Positions 1 through 8,172 of a stretch of DNA of 15,407 bases are shown piece by piece; the stretch's first letter is position 1; each line of letters starts with the position of its first letter. The DNA is from Oscillospiraceae bacterium (GTDB lineage Bacteria > Bacillota > Clostridia > Oscillospirales > Oscillospiraceae): assembly GCA_017620315.1 (NCBI GenBank), contig JAFZQQ010000206.1:1-15407 (forward strand). The letters are read 5' to 3'. Both the position numbers and the translations under genes were made by a program. The notes beneath the pieces are model-generated. The model searched no databases and had not been told where the DNA came from. It saw nothing but the letters and a program-made list of their open reading frames with translations.

Positions 1-1518
1 GTCATAGGCTTCCTCAAAGCCATGCTCATAATACGCCGTCAGCTCGTCGGTGAGCTCTTCATCCATCATGAGCCAATAGACCATGATCCCGGCGTAAAGG
101 CCGGAATGTCCGCCGTCGTTAAGCGGGCCGGCCGTCATAAGGGTCTGGCCGACCAGGTAATCATACAGGTTGGTGCTTTTCAGCAGCTCACGTATCCCCG
201 GCCAGGACTCGGCAAGCGCGGCGTCCATGCCCTTCTCCGCCATTGCCTTCTCAATGGGCGCGCGGCCGGGATAGCCATAGTTGTTTTCAATGGCAAAGCA
301 AAGCTCGTTGTAGGCGAACTCCGCCATGTCGGCGGGGCGTTCCTTGACGCTCAGGAGCATATCGTAGAAATGCTCGTCGCGCACGTTGTCGGTGGGATAG
401 TGGTTGTCGTCGTTGACGTAGAAAAAGATCCCATTGAAGTTGGCGACGTGATAGAAGAGGTCGGAATAGATGTCCGAAAGAGTGGCGAGCGGGAAAAAGA
501 CGTCGCCGCCGTCCTCGCGCAGGTCGATGCCGTATTTTGTGAAGTCAAAGGTCACGACGGCGGGGTCCCGGTCGTACTCCACGTCCTTGAACGCGGCAAA
601 GGCATAGCCGTCGTAGTACACGTTGGGCATGCCCTTCTGCACCTGATCCATCAGGTTTGTGAAGGCGCTGAGATCGGGGGAGGAGAACACGTCCTTCTCC
701 GTGTCCACCGTGGCGACGCCGGTCGTGCTGGTCAGCGTGTAGCTGTGGCCTTTTTTCTCCACCTTCATCTCCGCGCCGGGGAGCATCAGGGCATAGTAGT
801 CGCTGATGCTGATATAGGCCACGTTCGGCATGTCGCTGTAGAAGCGCAGCTCCGCGCGCTCATTCGTCATCGTCTCGCGGTACACGGGCACAGGGCGTGT
901 GACATAGCCGTTTTCCGCCATGCTCCAGCGATAGAGCATCGTGACGGCCTGCTCAAGCGTCAGCGCCTTTTCCGGGGAGAAGGTTTCCGCGCCGGTGCCG
1001 TTGGTGACGCCCTTCACGACGGCCCAGTTCACGGCGTCGGCCGCGTTCGGATTGGCCGCAAGCGCGGCGGCGGTGATATCGGAAAAGCCGGCGTCCGGCG
1101 CCTTCTCGCCCTTACCCAGCGCGAGATACATAAGGCCCACAAAGTCCAAACGGTTTTCCTTGCCCTCGAAATAGCGCTTTTCCGCCTGCTTGCCGGCACG
1201 CTCGATCAGCCATGCTTTCGCGGCGTCGAAGGACGCGTCTGCGTCCCCGCCGGCGGCCGCGCGCCAAAGCAGCGTCAGCGCCTCGGTCTTGGTGCAGACC
1301 TGTCCGACGCCGATCCGCCCGCTGTCATCGCTTTTGACGATCCCGTTGTCCCTCGCCCAGAGAACAGGCACAGCATACCATTTGGCATAATCCACATCCG
1401 TCAATACCGGCACGGCGCTTTCGGCGCCTTCATCCGACGCGGCGGCGGCATTCATGCCGCAGACCGTCAGGGAGAGCGTCATACAAAGCGCAAGAATCAG
1501 GGATAATGTTTTCTTCAT
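1..1518 (-). CDS. Secreted SLH-domain protein with S41-peptidase-like C-terminal part (3' end outside window)
   Basis: The gene is open at the left edge, so 506 residues are visible and the C-terminus is missing. The ATG at 1518 is preceded by AGAAAGGAG. Residues 1-27 form a Sec signal peptide: KK, a hydrophobic core, then an AAAA cleavage region. Two S-layer-homology repeats follow at about 38-90 and 144-200, each with the W-A/G-I-V or V-T-N-G and F-x-P core and a Glu-Ala/Gln-Ala helix. SLH repeats bind secondary cell-wall polymer, so the protein is probably displayed on the cell wall. Residues 210-380 look like the beta-rich, copper-amine-oxidase-like region often seen before clostridial S41-type domains. 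LNDGGHSGI (467-474) resembles the N-terminal part of a C-terminal-processing (S41) peptidase domain. The catalytic Ser/Lys would lie beyond the window, so peptidase function is inferred. A typical lipobox is absent, since the residue before Cys20 is Val. Confidence 0.7.
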   Translation of the reverse strand, partial: MKKTLSLILALCMTLSLTVCGMNAAAASDEGAESAVPVLTDVDYAKWYAVPVLWARDNGIVKSDDSGRIGVGQVCTKTEALTLLWRAAAGGDADASFDAAKAWLIERAGKQAEKRYFEGKENRLDFVGLMYLALGKGEKAPDAGFSDITAAALAANPNAADAVNWAVVKGVTNGTGAETFSPEKALTLEQAVTMLYRWSMAENGYVTRPVPVYRETMTNERAELRFYSDMPNVAYISISDYYALMLPGAEMKVEKKGHSYTLTSTTGVATVDTEKDVFSSPDLSAFTNLMDQVQKGMPNVYYDGYAFAAFKDVEYDRDPAVVTFDFTKYGIDLREDGGDVFFPLATLSDIYSDLFYHVANFNGIFFYVNDDNHYPTDNVRDEHFYDMLLSVKERPADMAEFAYNELCFAIENNYGYPGRAPIEKAMAEKGMDAALAESWPGIRELLKSTNLYDYLVGQTLMTAGPLNDGGHSGLYAGIMVYWLMMDEELTDELTAYYEHGFEEAYD

Positions 1519-1548
1519 AGGCTTCTCCTTTCTCATCACAAAAGGCGT

Positions 1549-1570
1549 TTTCGCGGGACGGCCCGCGAAA
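1549..1570 (-). promoter_or_regulatory. Inverted repeat in the leader of the SLH-protein gene
   Basis: A perfect 9-bp inverted repeat (TTTCGCGGG / CCCGCGAAA) with a 4-nt loop lies between the proposed promoter (1603-1631) and the start codon at 1518. It would fold as a stable hairpin in the 5' leader of the minus-strand transcript. No long T-run follows it, so it fits an mRNA-stability or regulator-binding element better than a terminator. Its function is unknown. Confidence 0.5.
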
Positions 1571-1602
1571 GTGGGAACAATGCCGATTACTGTATGTTTG
1601 TT

Positions 1603-1631
1603 ATTATACCACACATCCCGGTGCAAAACAA
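1603..1631 (-). promoter_or_regulatory. Promoter of the SLH-protein gene
   Basis: Read on the minus strand, TATAAT (1608-1603) is preceded by TGG, giving an extended -10. A weak -35, TTGTTT, sits at 1631-1626 with exactly 17 nt between the boxes. The transcript would start near 1596 and carry a leader of about 80 nt that contains the hairpin at 1549-1570. Confidence 0.7.
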
Positions 1632-1674
1632 GCGCGGCAGCCGTAAAATGTAACAAAAGGCCGGTTGTTTTTTC

Positions 1675-1703
1675 TTTACAAGCCCCGCCGGAAATGCTAT
1701 TAT
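1675..1703 (+). promoter_or_regulatory. Promoter of the MuiA-like gene
   Basis: TTTACA (1675-1680), a 17-nt spacer and TATTAT (1698-1703) with a TGC extension make a good vegetative promoter. Transcription would start near 1710, giving a leader of roughly 75 nt. Its position also shows that the in-frame codons upstream of 1787 are not translated. Confidence 0.8.
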
Positions 1704-1786
1704 TTTTGATTGGTAAAGGAACCGTCGGCGCGGCCGGTGACGGCGGCAGGCATCAACGCAAGTCTAAACATACGGAGGAGGCTACT

Positions 1787-3403
1787 ATGATAACAAAGAC
1801 AAAGGTAACCGAGCTTGGTATCTACAGAAAGAGCGCAACCGTGACCCGCGAGGGCGAGGCCGCGCTTACCGCGGGCAGAAGCGTCATATATGTTTCGGGA
1901 ATGACCGGCACGGCGAACTCCGGCAGCTTCCGGCTCAAATTCCCCGAGGGCATAAAGGCGGCGAACCTTCAGCTTGTAAGGGCGGCCGATGTTGAGGACT
2001 GCGAAAAGGAGTCCGAGAAGCTCGGCGCGAAAATCGCCGAGGCGGACTACAGGATAGAGACCTGTAACATTATGAGCGAGCTGAGAAAGACCAACGGAGA
2101 TTTTACCGGCAGGGCAGAGGTATCGGTCGAGGCGCAGGAAAAGTATATCGACGCGCTTCCGGAGCAGCTTCTTTCTCTTCACAGGCAGATCGAGGAGCTT
2201 CAAAGCGAAAAGAAGGCGCTTCTGGAAAAGCAGGAGCTGGCGCTCGCCGAGGAGAGCAAACCGCTTATCATGGCGGAGATCCATTCCGAGCGGGATATGA
2301 CCGTGCCGTTCATTCTGCAGTATGAGGAGAGGTCGTGTGGCTGGAGCCCCGAATATGAGGTAAGGTTCTCAAGCGAAGCCGAGCCTCTGGAGGTGAGCAT
2401 GAAGGCTCGCATCCGGCAGTCCTCGAACGAGAACTGGCTCGGGGTAAAAACCACGCTCTACACCGGGAACCCCTCTGCCTCGCAGGAGCTGCCCGAGATA
2501 CTGCCCGAGCACGTTTCGATATACGAGCCGCCCGTGCAGGCGGCCCCGCGCATGGCGGCGAAAATGAGCTCCGATTCGGTCTTGATGGGCGCGCCCATGA
2601 TGGCAATGGCGGCGGCCGGAGCCTCTAACATGGCGGGCATGGGGATGATGGCCATGGCAAATCTCCAAACGGAGGAGGCCGAGGTAGACGAGGCGGATAC
2701 GATGACCGCCTTTTCCCTTCCCGGGGCAAAGGATATCATAAGCGGCGCGGACGGAAACGTGGCGCTGCTCCAGTCTTTCCGCGTTCCCGCGAAGTATCGC
2801 ACGCTCGCGATCCCGAAGCTCAGCAACAAGGGATTTCTCACCGCGGAGATCACCGCCTCGGAGTGGCCGCTCCCCTCCGCGCGCGCAAAGATCTATATCA
2901 AGGACACCTTTGCGGGCGAGGTATATGTCGACGCGGATACGGAGAAGGACACATTCGCCCTGTCGCTCGGGCAGGACGAACGGCTGAGCATCAGCAGGAC
3001 GGAGCTCCCCTCCAGGACAAGCGAGGCGTTCCTGAAAAATCAGAAAAAGCAGGTAAAGGGCTCCGTTATACGCCTGAGCAACGGCTCGTCCGAAAAGATA
3101 GCGCTGACGGTGAAGGATCAGATCCCGGTTTCAACGGACTCGGCTGTCACGGTAGAGCTGAGCGAAGCGTCCGGCGGCGTTTTGGACGCGGAGACCGGCA
3201 TCATAGTCTGGACGCTGGACGCAGATCCGGGCAGGGCGGAGGAGCTGAAGCTTTCCTATTCGCTCGCCTGGCCGAAGGACAAGCGCATCGTTTCCCACAC
3301 AGGCGTTTCGGCGCCGCGGCTTGCGAAGTTCTGCCCGACCTGCGGTCAGCCCACGACTTCGAGATTCTGCCCGAACTGCGGGGGCGACTGTTCCGCGCAG
3401 TAG
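1787..3403 (+). CDS. MuiA-like DUF4140/DUF4139 protein with C-terminal zinc ribbon
   Basis: The protein has 538 residues. The ATG at 1787 follows CGGAGGAGG; the frame stays open further upstream, but that part overlaps the promoter. The N-terminal region (about 8-100) has the DUF4140 character: an early VTREGEAAL strand, then a coiled coil at roughly 70-160. The DUF4139 part begins near 175, with GWSPEYEVRF (185-194) and NWLGVKTTLYTGNPS (216-230) matching the usual W-P-x-Y and L-x-T-G-N-P signatures of MuiA ('mucoidy inhibitor A') proteins, whose biochemical role is not known. Between the DUF4139 halves lies a Met/Ala-rich linker (255-292). At the C-terminus Cys516, 519, 528 and 531 form a CPxCG-x8-CPxCG zinc ribbon. 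There is no signal peptide, so the protein is probably cytoplasmic. It is monocistronic and ends at a hairpin terminator. Confidence 0.85.
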   Translation: MITKTKVTELGIYRKSATVTREGEAALTAGRSVIYVSGMTGTANSGSFRLKFPEGIKAANLQLVRAADVEDCEKESEKLGAKIAEADYRIETCNIMSELRKTNGDFTGRAEVSVEAQEKYIDALPEQLLSLHRQIEELQSEKKALLEKQELALAEESKPLIMAEIHSERDMTVPFILQYEERSCGWSPEYEVRFSSEAEPLEVSMKARIRQSSNENWLGVKTTLYTGNPSASQELPEILPEHVSIYEPPVQAAPRMAAKMSSDSVLMGAPMMAMAAAGASNMAGMGMMAMANLQTEEAEVDEADTMTAFSLPGAKDIISGADGNVALLQSFRVPAKYRTLAIPKLSNKGFLTAEITASEWPLPSARAKIYIKDTFAGEVYVDADTEKDTFALSLGQDERLSISRTELPSRTSEAFLKNQKKQVKGSVIRLSNGSSEKIALTVKDQIPVSTDSAVTVELSEASGGVLDAETGIIVWTLDADPGRAEELKLSYSLAWPKDKRIVSHTGVSAPRLAKFCPTCGQPTTSRFCPNCGGDCSAQ

Positions 3404-3444
3404 TTATTCAGGCAAGGCGGCGCCATCATCTATCTTGACATACT

Positions 3445-3482
3445 GAAACAACCGTCTCGCTTTGCGGCGAGGCGGTTGTTTC
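3445..3482. terminator. Bidirectional hairpin terminator between convergent genes
   Basis: Sixteen-base arms (3445-3460 and 3467-3482) pair perfectly except for one A-to-G change that is a wobble pair in one strand, around a 6-nt loop. The outer part is A-rich on the left and T-rich on the right, so RNA from either strand ends its stem in U-rich sequence. It lies between the stops of the MuiA-like gene and the chemoreceptor gene and can serve both. Confidence 0.8.
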
Positions 3483-3516
3483 ATAAGCTGTGACGCTGTG
3501 GTACCGGATGTGCCGG

Positions 3517-5184
3517 TTACTGGTTCGTCTTGAAGTGCGCGACCTGATCCTGCAGCTGTTTGGACTGCCCGTTGAGCGAGGCGCACAGCGCGGAGGTCTC
3601 CTCCGCCGTGGCGGCGTTGGTCTGGATGACCTGAGATATCTGCTCGACGCCGGCCGTGATCTGCTTGATGGATTCGCTCTGCTCCTGACTGGCGGAGGCG
3701 ATCTCTACGATCAGCTTCGCCGTCTGGCTGGACATCTCCTTGACCTCCTTCATGGAGTCCGCCGTGGCGGCGGCGATCTCCGAGCCCTTGCCGACGGCGG
3801 AGATGGAGGCGGTAATCAGGTCGGAGGTGCTCTTTGCCGCCTCCTGCGACTTGTTGGCAAGGTTGCGCACCTCGTCGGCAACGACGGCGAAGCCCTTGCC
3901 CGCCGCGCCCGCGCGCGCAGCCTCGACCGCCGCGTTGAGCGCGAGGATGTTGGTCTGGAACGCGATATCCTCTATCGTCTTGATGATCTTTTCGATCTCG
4001 TTGGAGGTGTTGCTGATCTCGTTCATGGCGTTGACCATGTTCTGGATCTCGGCGTCCTGATAATTGACCTTCTCCTGCGTACGCTCGGACAGCTCGCCCG
4101 CCTGAGCGGCATTGTCCGCGGTCGTCGCGATCTGCGTGGAAACATCCTGTATCGTGGCGGAGATCTCCTCGATGGCGGACGCCTGGCGCGTGGTGCCTTC
4201 GGCGAGGGACTGCGAGCCCTCCGCGATCTGCACCGAGCCGGTGAGAACGTCGGTGCTGCTCGTGCCGACGCCGTACATGATCTGGTTGAGCGAGCCGAGG
4301 ATGCGCTCGATGGACTCCTTGATCCTTCCGAAGTCGCCCGGATACTCCACGCGCGTCCTTGCGGTGAGGTCGCCGTGCGCAACGGAGTCGAGCACGGAGG
4401 CAAGGTCGTTGATGATCGAGTTCATGTTGGAGGTCAGCGTGTGCGCCGCCTCGGACATAGTCTCTATCTCATCGTTGGTTTTGAACACCTGCGCGGGCGT
4501 GGAAACGTCGCCCGCAGCCATATCCTGCATGCGCTGCGCGGTCGCCGCGACGGGGCCGGCGATGTTCTTGATGCGCGCGCCCGTGACGACAACGGCGGTC
4601 AACGTTGAAAGCAGGGAGATCATGAGGATCAGGATCACCGCCTTGACGATGCTCGCCTTGATGGGACTCACAGACGTCGCCGAGACGACATACCAGCCCT
4701 CGACGCTGCCGATCTGCACGTAAGAAGCGGTGTAATCCGTGCCGGAAAGCTTGAATCTGACGTTGCCCTCGCTGCCCTTGAGGATCTCGCCGACCGCCTT
4801 GGTGATCGAACTGCCGAGTCCGTGATTGCCCGCAAGCCCTGTCTGCTTTGGAACAAGATTCGTGCTGGTGGCCACGACGACGCCGGTCTTGTCGATAATG
4901 AACGCGATGCCATCTTCCTCATAATGCACGTTTTTGATCAAGTCAGAAAAATCGATAGCGGTCTCGTCGACCTCGCCGAACTGCTGAGAAAGCGTGCTGA
5001 CGGTATAGTCCACGGAGGACGCATAGGCCTTGGAAACGGCGTTCCCTTCGCTTTCATACATCGACATGTACTTGCCGTAGGTCACTATGACATAAGCGAT
5101 CACGAGGATCAGGCATGCCGCGAGCACCGGGACGATCGAAAGCAGGGTCAATCTCAGCTTCAGGGTTCTCTTTTTCTTGTTCAT
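3517..5184 (-). CDS. Methyl-accepting chemotaxis protein
   Basis: This is a transmembrane chemoreceptor of 555 residues. It should sense an external signal and control the CheA/CheW kinase complex. The start is set at the ATG at 5184, which has GGAGG 6 nt upstream; an in-frame ATG at 5265 lies at or before the expected transcription start. Segments in order: TM1 at about 12-36; an extracellular Cache-like domain at about 40-175 ([16 protein letters not shown] and a following G-W-Y-V strand); TM2 at about 179-201; a HAMP domain at about 202-254; a second HAMP-like helical segment at about 256-303; and the signalling domain to the end. The hairpin tip, [20 protein letters not shown] near 404-423 followed by VADEVRNLA, is the invariant CheA/CheW-binding region. 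The C-terminus lacks a CheR/CheB-tethering pentapeptide. No other chemotaxis gene is in the window, so this is an orphan receptor locus. Confidence 0.95.
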   Translation of the reverse strand: MNKKKRTLKLRLTLLSIVPVLAACLILVIAYVIVTYGKYMSMYESEGNAVSKAYASSVDYTVSTLSQQFGEVDETAIDFSDLIKNVHYEEDGIAFIIDKTGVVVATSTNLVPKQTGLAGNHGLGSSITKAVGEILKGSEGNVRFKLSGTDYTASYVQIGSVEGWYVVSATSVSPIKASIVKAVILILMISLLSTLTAVVVTGARIKNIAGPVAATAQRMQDMAAGDVSTPAQVFKTNDEIETMSEAAHTLTSNMNSIINDLASVLDSVAHGDLTARTRVEYPGDFGRIKESIERILGSLNQIMYGVGTSSTDVLTGSVQIAEGSQSLAEGTTRQASAIEEISATIQDVSTQIATTADNAAQAGELSERTQEKVNYQDAEIQNMVNAMNEISNTSNEIEKIIKTIEDIAFQTNILALNAAVEAARAGAAGKGFAVVADEVRNLANKSQEAAKSTSDLITASISAVGKGSEIAAATADSMKEVKEMSSQTAKLIVEIASASQEQSESIKQITAGVEQISQVIQTNAATAEETSALCASLNGQSKQLQDQVAHFKTNQ

Positions 5185-5268
5185 TTTCTTCCTCCGGAGC
5201 CGAAAATTCTTTTCGACGGCCTGACAAAGTACAGACTTCGTCTCAACTGTGAGGCTCCTTATCATTTA

Positions 5269-5297
5269 TTTATACTATAACCCAATGAATTTGTAAA
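5269..5297 (-). promoter_or_regulatory. Promoter of the chemoreceptor gene
   Basis: On the minus strand TTTACA (5297-5292), a 17-nt spacer and TATAAA (5274-5269) form a strong vegetative promoter. No flagellar sigma-28 type signature was seen. The transcript would start near 5262, which makes the ATG at 5184 the usable start and leaves a leader of about 78 nt. A small perfect hairpin in that leader (5201-5215, six base pairs) sits just upstream of the ribosome binding site. Confidence 0.75.
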
Positions 5298-5319
5298 CAG
5301 TTAATTTTGCTTGTATCAT
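5291..5319 (+). promoter_or_regulatory. Probable promoter of the DUF2804 gene
   Basis: TTGTAA (5291-5296), a 17-nt spacer and TATCAT (5314-5319) give a moderate promoter match on the plus strand. The -35 covers almost the same bases as the -35 of the divergent chemoreceptor promoter. A second possible -10, TATTAT near 5346-5351, lacks a convincing -35. Confidence 0.45.
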
Positions 5320-5404
5320 CACGCTTTTCACACTGCGCGCTATTGTATTATCCAGCCGTCTGTGATAAACTTCAAACAGATTTGCAGCATAGGAGGAATC
5401 AAGC

Positions 5405-6481
5405 ATGGAAAAGACCTATCTTGGCTGGCGCGATCCGGGTTTTCCCGCGTCCGCGCAAAAGGAATACGCCGCGCCGACGCCGCTGCTCGCCGAGAACGGC
5501 AGCCTGCTCGCCTCCGGCTGGGCGCGCCACACCGTGTTCGACTATGACCGCGCCCGCGTGAGACACCCGCTGCGCCGCAAGGAGTGGGATTTCTACCAGC
5601 TTTCCGACGGGCATTATATGGCGCAGGTCAGCTTTGCCAACATATCCCTCGGCGGTTATGCCTCCGCCGTGCTTGTCGATCTGAAGGCTGGAAAAACGCT
5701 CGCCTCGGCGATGGGGCCGTTTATCGGCGGCAAGGACCGCTATGTGCTGCCCTCGCGCGGCGACACGCCGGGCGGGGTCGAGTTCAGCGTCGGCGGCGCA
5801 CGGTTCAAGACATTCACCACGGACGAGAGCCGGACGCTTTTCTTTGAAAAGGGCGGCGTGCGCTGCTCGTTCACGATGGACCGTATGCCGCAGCAGGAGA
5901 ATATCACCACGGTGCTGCCGTTCAAGGGCATGCCCGACCGCTATTTTATGACCGCAAAGGAAAACTGCATGCCCTGCGAGGGCAGCTTTACCTATGACGG
6001 CGAAACAGTCACGTTCCGGAAGGAGGACGCCTTCTGCGTCATGGACTGGGGCAGGGTCTGCACGCCCTATCGCCTTGTCTGGTATTGGGGCAACGGTTCG
6101 CAGTATTACTATGACAAGGATGGCGGACGGCATATCTTCGGCTTCGAGATCACCTGGGGCATCGGCGACGAGAGCGCGGCGACCGAGACCTGTCTCTTTT
6201 TCGACGGCAAGGCACACAAGCTCGACGCCGTAGACGTCGAGACCTTCCCCAAGCCGGACAGGTACATGGAACCCTGGCGCTTCCTGAGCCGGGACGGGCG
6301 CTTTGCATTGACGATGACGCCGTTTTACGACCACCATTCCGATTTGAACATCGGCGTGATGCGTATGCACTCCCATCAGGTGCATGGGCTTTGGAACGGC
6401 ACCGTGACGCTGGACGACGGAACGGTTTTGGAGATCCGGGACATGTACGCGTTCTGCGAATACGTCGAAAACCGCTGGTAA
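5405..6481 (+). CDS. DUF2804 family protein
   Basis: The protein has 358 residues. The ATG at 5405 follows AGGAGG at 5391-5396. No signal peptide or membrane segment is visible, so it is probably cytoplasmic. It matches the DUF2804 family over its full length. The most telling pieces are DWGRVCTPYRLVWYWGNG (214-231), which contains the family's D-W-G-R ... W-x-W-G core, and the C-terminal GLWNGTVTLDDGTVLEIRD (328-346) ending in a Glu-Tyr and Arg-Trp tail. The fold is predicted to be rich in beta strands. As I recall, the family is distantly related to the lipocalin-like CrtC/AttH group, but no reaction is established. The gene stands alone between its own promoter and a terminator, so neighbours give no clue to substrate. 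Confidence 0.85.
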   Translation: MEKTYLGWRDPGFPASAQKEYAAPTPLLAENGSLLASGWARHTVFDYDRARVRHPLRRKEWDFYQLSDGHYMAQVSFANISLGGYASAVLVDLKAGKTLASAMGPFIGGKDRYVLPSRGDTPGGVEFSVGGARFKTFTTDESRTLFFEKGGVRCSFTMDRMPQQENITTVLPFKGMPDRYFMTAKENCMPCEGSFTYDGETVTFRKEDAFCVMDWGRVCTPYRLVWYWGNGSQYYYDKDGGRHIFGFEITWGIGDESAATETCLFFDGKAHKLDAVDVETFPKPDRYMEPWRFLSRDGRFALTMTPFYDHHSDLNIGVMRMHSHQVHGLWNGTVTLDDGTVLEIRDMYAFCEYVENRW

Positions 6482-6519
6482 CGCGCCGCGCAGCCTCTCC
6501 GACAACAATATGATACAAA

Positions 6520-6554
6520 AAACGCGTTGCAGAACAAGCGTCTGCAGCGCGTTT
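6520..6554. terminator. Bidirectional hairpin terminator, strongest for the minus strand
   Basis: Arms of 14 bp (6520-6533 and 6541-6554) pair with one wobble around a 7-nt loop. On the minus strand the stem is followed by TTTTTTGT, a typical U-tract, so it should end the dehydratase transcript. On the plus strand only a short T-run follows, so termination of the DUF2804 transcript may be weaker. Confidence 0.8.
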
Positions 6555-6594
6555 CTCCATTAAATGAGCGCAGCGGCACGGCAAGCTGAACCCG

Positions 6595-8172
6595 TCACCA
6601 CGCGTCTTCGTCGGGCAGCACCTCGATGCTCGGGTCAAGCGGCTCCTCGCGCAGCACCGTGCGCATATAGGCGTTGAGCTGGTCGCGGATCGCCTGGCGC
6701 GTATAGACGCGCGGGTCGCAAAGATCGTGGCAGACCCAGACGAGATGGATGCCGCGCGAGCGCGCCTGCTCCTCGAACTGTCCGTGCATACCGTCCAGCG
6801 CCTTGCAGCTCATGTGCTCCCACATGATCACCATGTCGGCGTTCATCTTCTCGCAGAACTCCCACAGCTCGTCGACGAGCACCTTGTAACCGCCGTGCGT
6901 GCGGTTGCGCATGATCATGTTCTCGTTGAGCCATGCCATGTCGTAATACGCCTGCTCGCGGTTCTCCGGCGTATCCTCCTCGGCGATCAGCTTCGTGTTC
7001 ACGAGCGAGAGCATATCCGTCAGCGGCACAATGCCCCAGCAGTGCACCATCCAGTTGAGCATATCGATGCAATACTGCGGCTGCACGCCCCAAATGATGG
7101 CGCGGTGGCGGTATTCCGGCGCCATCATGCGCTTCGCGGCGCAGCCCTGCTCGGCATACCGCAAAAGCTTGGCGTCGACGGGCGGGAATTCCTCCGAGCG
7201 GCCGCAGTTGCCCATATAGTTCGTGTCGTTGTAAAGGGAGAAGGGCGCGCCGACGAACTGGGGATAGGGCGTGGAGTTGATATCCAGCCAGGCAAGGCGG
7301 GTACGCGTCGCCTCGTTGACGCGCTTCGCGCACTCGAAGTAATGCCCCCAGTCCCACTTTTCTCCGGTGTGCTCTTCGACAAAGGCAATCGCCTTTTTGA
7401 CGTCCGCCGCCGCATAGTCCTGCACGTCCGGCTCGCGGTGGCGCATCGGCGCTACCAGCTGGAAGGTCGGGATGCCATACTCCCGTTCAAGGCGCTTGGC
7501 AATGATGCCGTTGCCCATCAGCGAACCGTCGCAGGTGGTGTTGACCTGCACCGCGCAGGCGCCCAGCACCGGGAAGTCGTCCTCGATGGAGATGCCCGCC
7601 TCCGCCTCCGGCATAGGACACACATCGCCGGGGATGCCGAACTGCTGCGCCACGTCAAGGTAATGCGTGGTGGAGTTCTGCGTAAGAAGATTCGCGACAA
7701 ACATCGTGGGCACCTCGCGAAGGATGGCCTTCACCGTCGGGAAGCCCATCATAAAGGCGGTCATTGCGTTCTCGTCGGTCAGCACGCACTTGGCCGAAAA
7801 CTTTTCGTCGTTGCCCGTCTTGCGGTCGCCGCGGAAGACGTTGTCCATCGTCTTCGCCACGTCGTACACCACAAAGTCCATCGAGGTGTGGACGATGCGC
7901 AGCGCCTCGTCCCGCAGACCCATCGTGAACTTGTCGACCATATGCGGCACGGCGAGATAATTCGCCATCCAGCGGTAACGGAACATCGCCTTGACGTTGC
8001 GGGGCTTGACGATAAACCTGGCAAGGATCGCAATGATGCCGAGCCATCTGCCGTAATCGTAGAGCGTGTCCTTCACGCCGCGCCACTCGCGCCGGCAGCG
8101 AACCTTGCCCCCGTCAAACAGGGCGCCGAGCTGCTGCTCACCTGCGCGCTTCCAGCCCTCCTGCTTTATCAT
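6595..8172 (-). CDS. 2-hydroxyacyl-CoA dehydratase family, large subunit
   Basis: The protein has 525 residues and belongs to the HgdA/HgdB/FldBC and benzoyl-CoA-reductase-like family. These iron-sulfur enzymes remove water from (R)-2-hydroxyacyl-CoAs, made from amino acids, by a ketyl-radical route. The start codon overlaps the stop of the preceding subunit gene by 4 nt (ATGA) and has GGGGGGAGGAG just upstream, so the two are translationally coupled. Candidate cluster or structural cysteines include Cys185 in VCPMPEAE, Cys214 in TTCDGS, Cys456 in MSCKALDG and Cys481/485 in CHDLCDPR. The family-like C-terminal region runs MVIMWEHMSCKALDGMHGQ. At 525 residues it is longer than well-studied subunits (about 375-480). 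Much of the excess is a basic, helical N-terminal stretch of roughly 80 residues. The substrate cannot be read from the sequence. Confidence 0.85.
   Translation of the reverse strand: MIKQEGWKRAGEQQLGALFDGGKVRCRREWRGVKDTLYDYGRWLGIIAILARFIVKPRNVKAMFRYRWMANYLAVPHMVDKFTMGLRDEALRIVHTSMDFVVYDVAKTMDNVFRGDRKTGNDEKFSAKCVLTDENAMTAFMMGFPTVKAILREVPTMFVANLLTQNSTTHYLDVAQQFGIPGDVCPMPEAEAGISIEDDFPVLGACAVQVNTTCDGSLMGNGIIAKRLEREYGIPTFQLVAPMRHREPDVQDYAAADVKKAIAFVEEHTGEKWDWGHYFECAKRVNEATRTRLAWLDINSTPYPQFVGAPFSLYNDTNYMGNCGRSEEFPPVDAKLLRYAEQGCAAKRMMAPEYRHRAIIWGVQPQYCIDMLNWMVHCWGIVPLTDMLSLVNTKLIAEEDTPENREQAYYDMAWLNENMIMRNRTHGGYKVLVDELWEFCEKMNADMVIMWEHMSCKALDGMHGQFEEQARSRGIHLVWVCHDLCDPRVYTRQAIRDQLNAYMRTVLREEPLDPSIEVLPDEDAW

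Noticed and set aside
22..1506. A 494-codon plus-strand open frame opposite the SLH-protein gene
   Set aside because: The minus strand has a signal peptide, SLH repeats, promoter and ribosome binding site. The plus-strand translation is low-complexity and rich in Val, His and Arg, as is typical of antisense reading.
1455..1518. Lipoprotein signal in the SLH protein (Cys20)
   Set aside because: The residue before Cys20 is Val, which does not fit a lipobox. The AAAA region after it fits cleavage by signal peptidase I.
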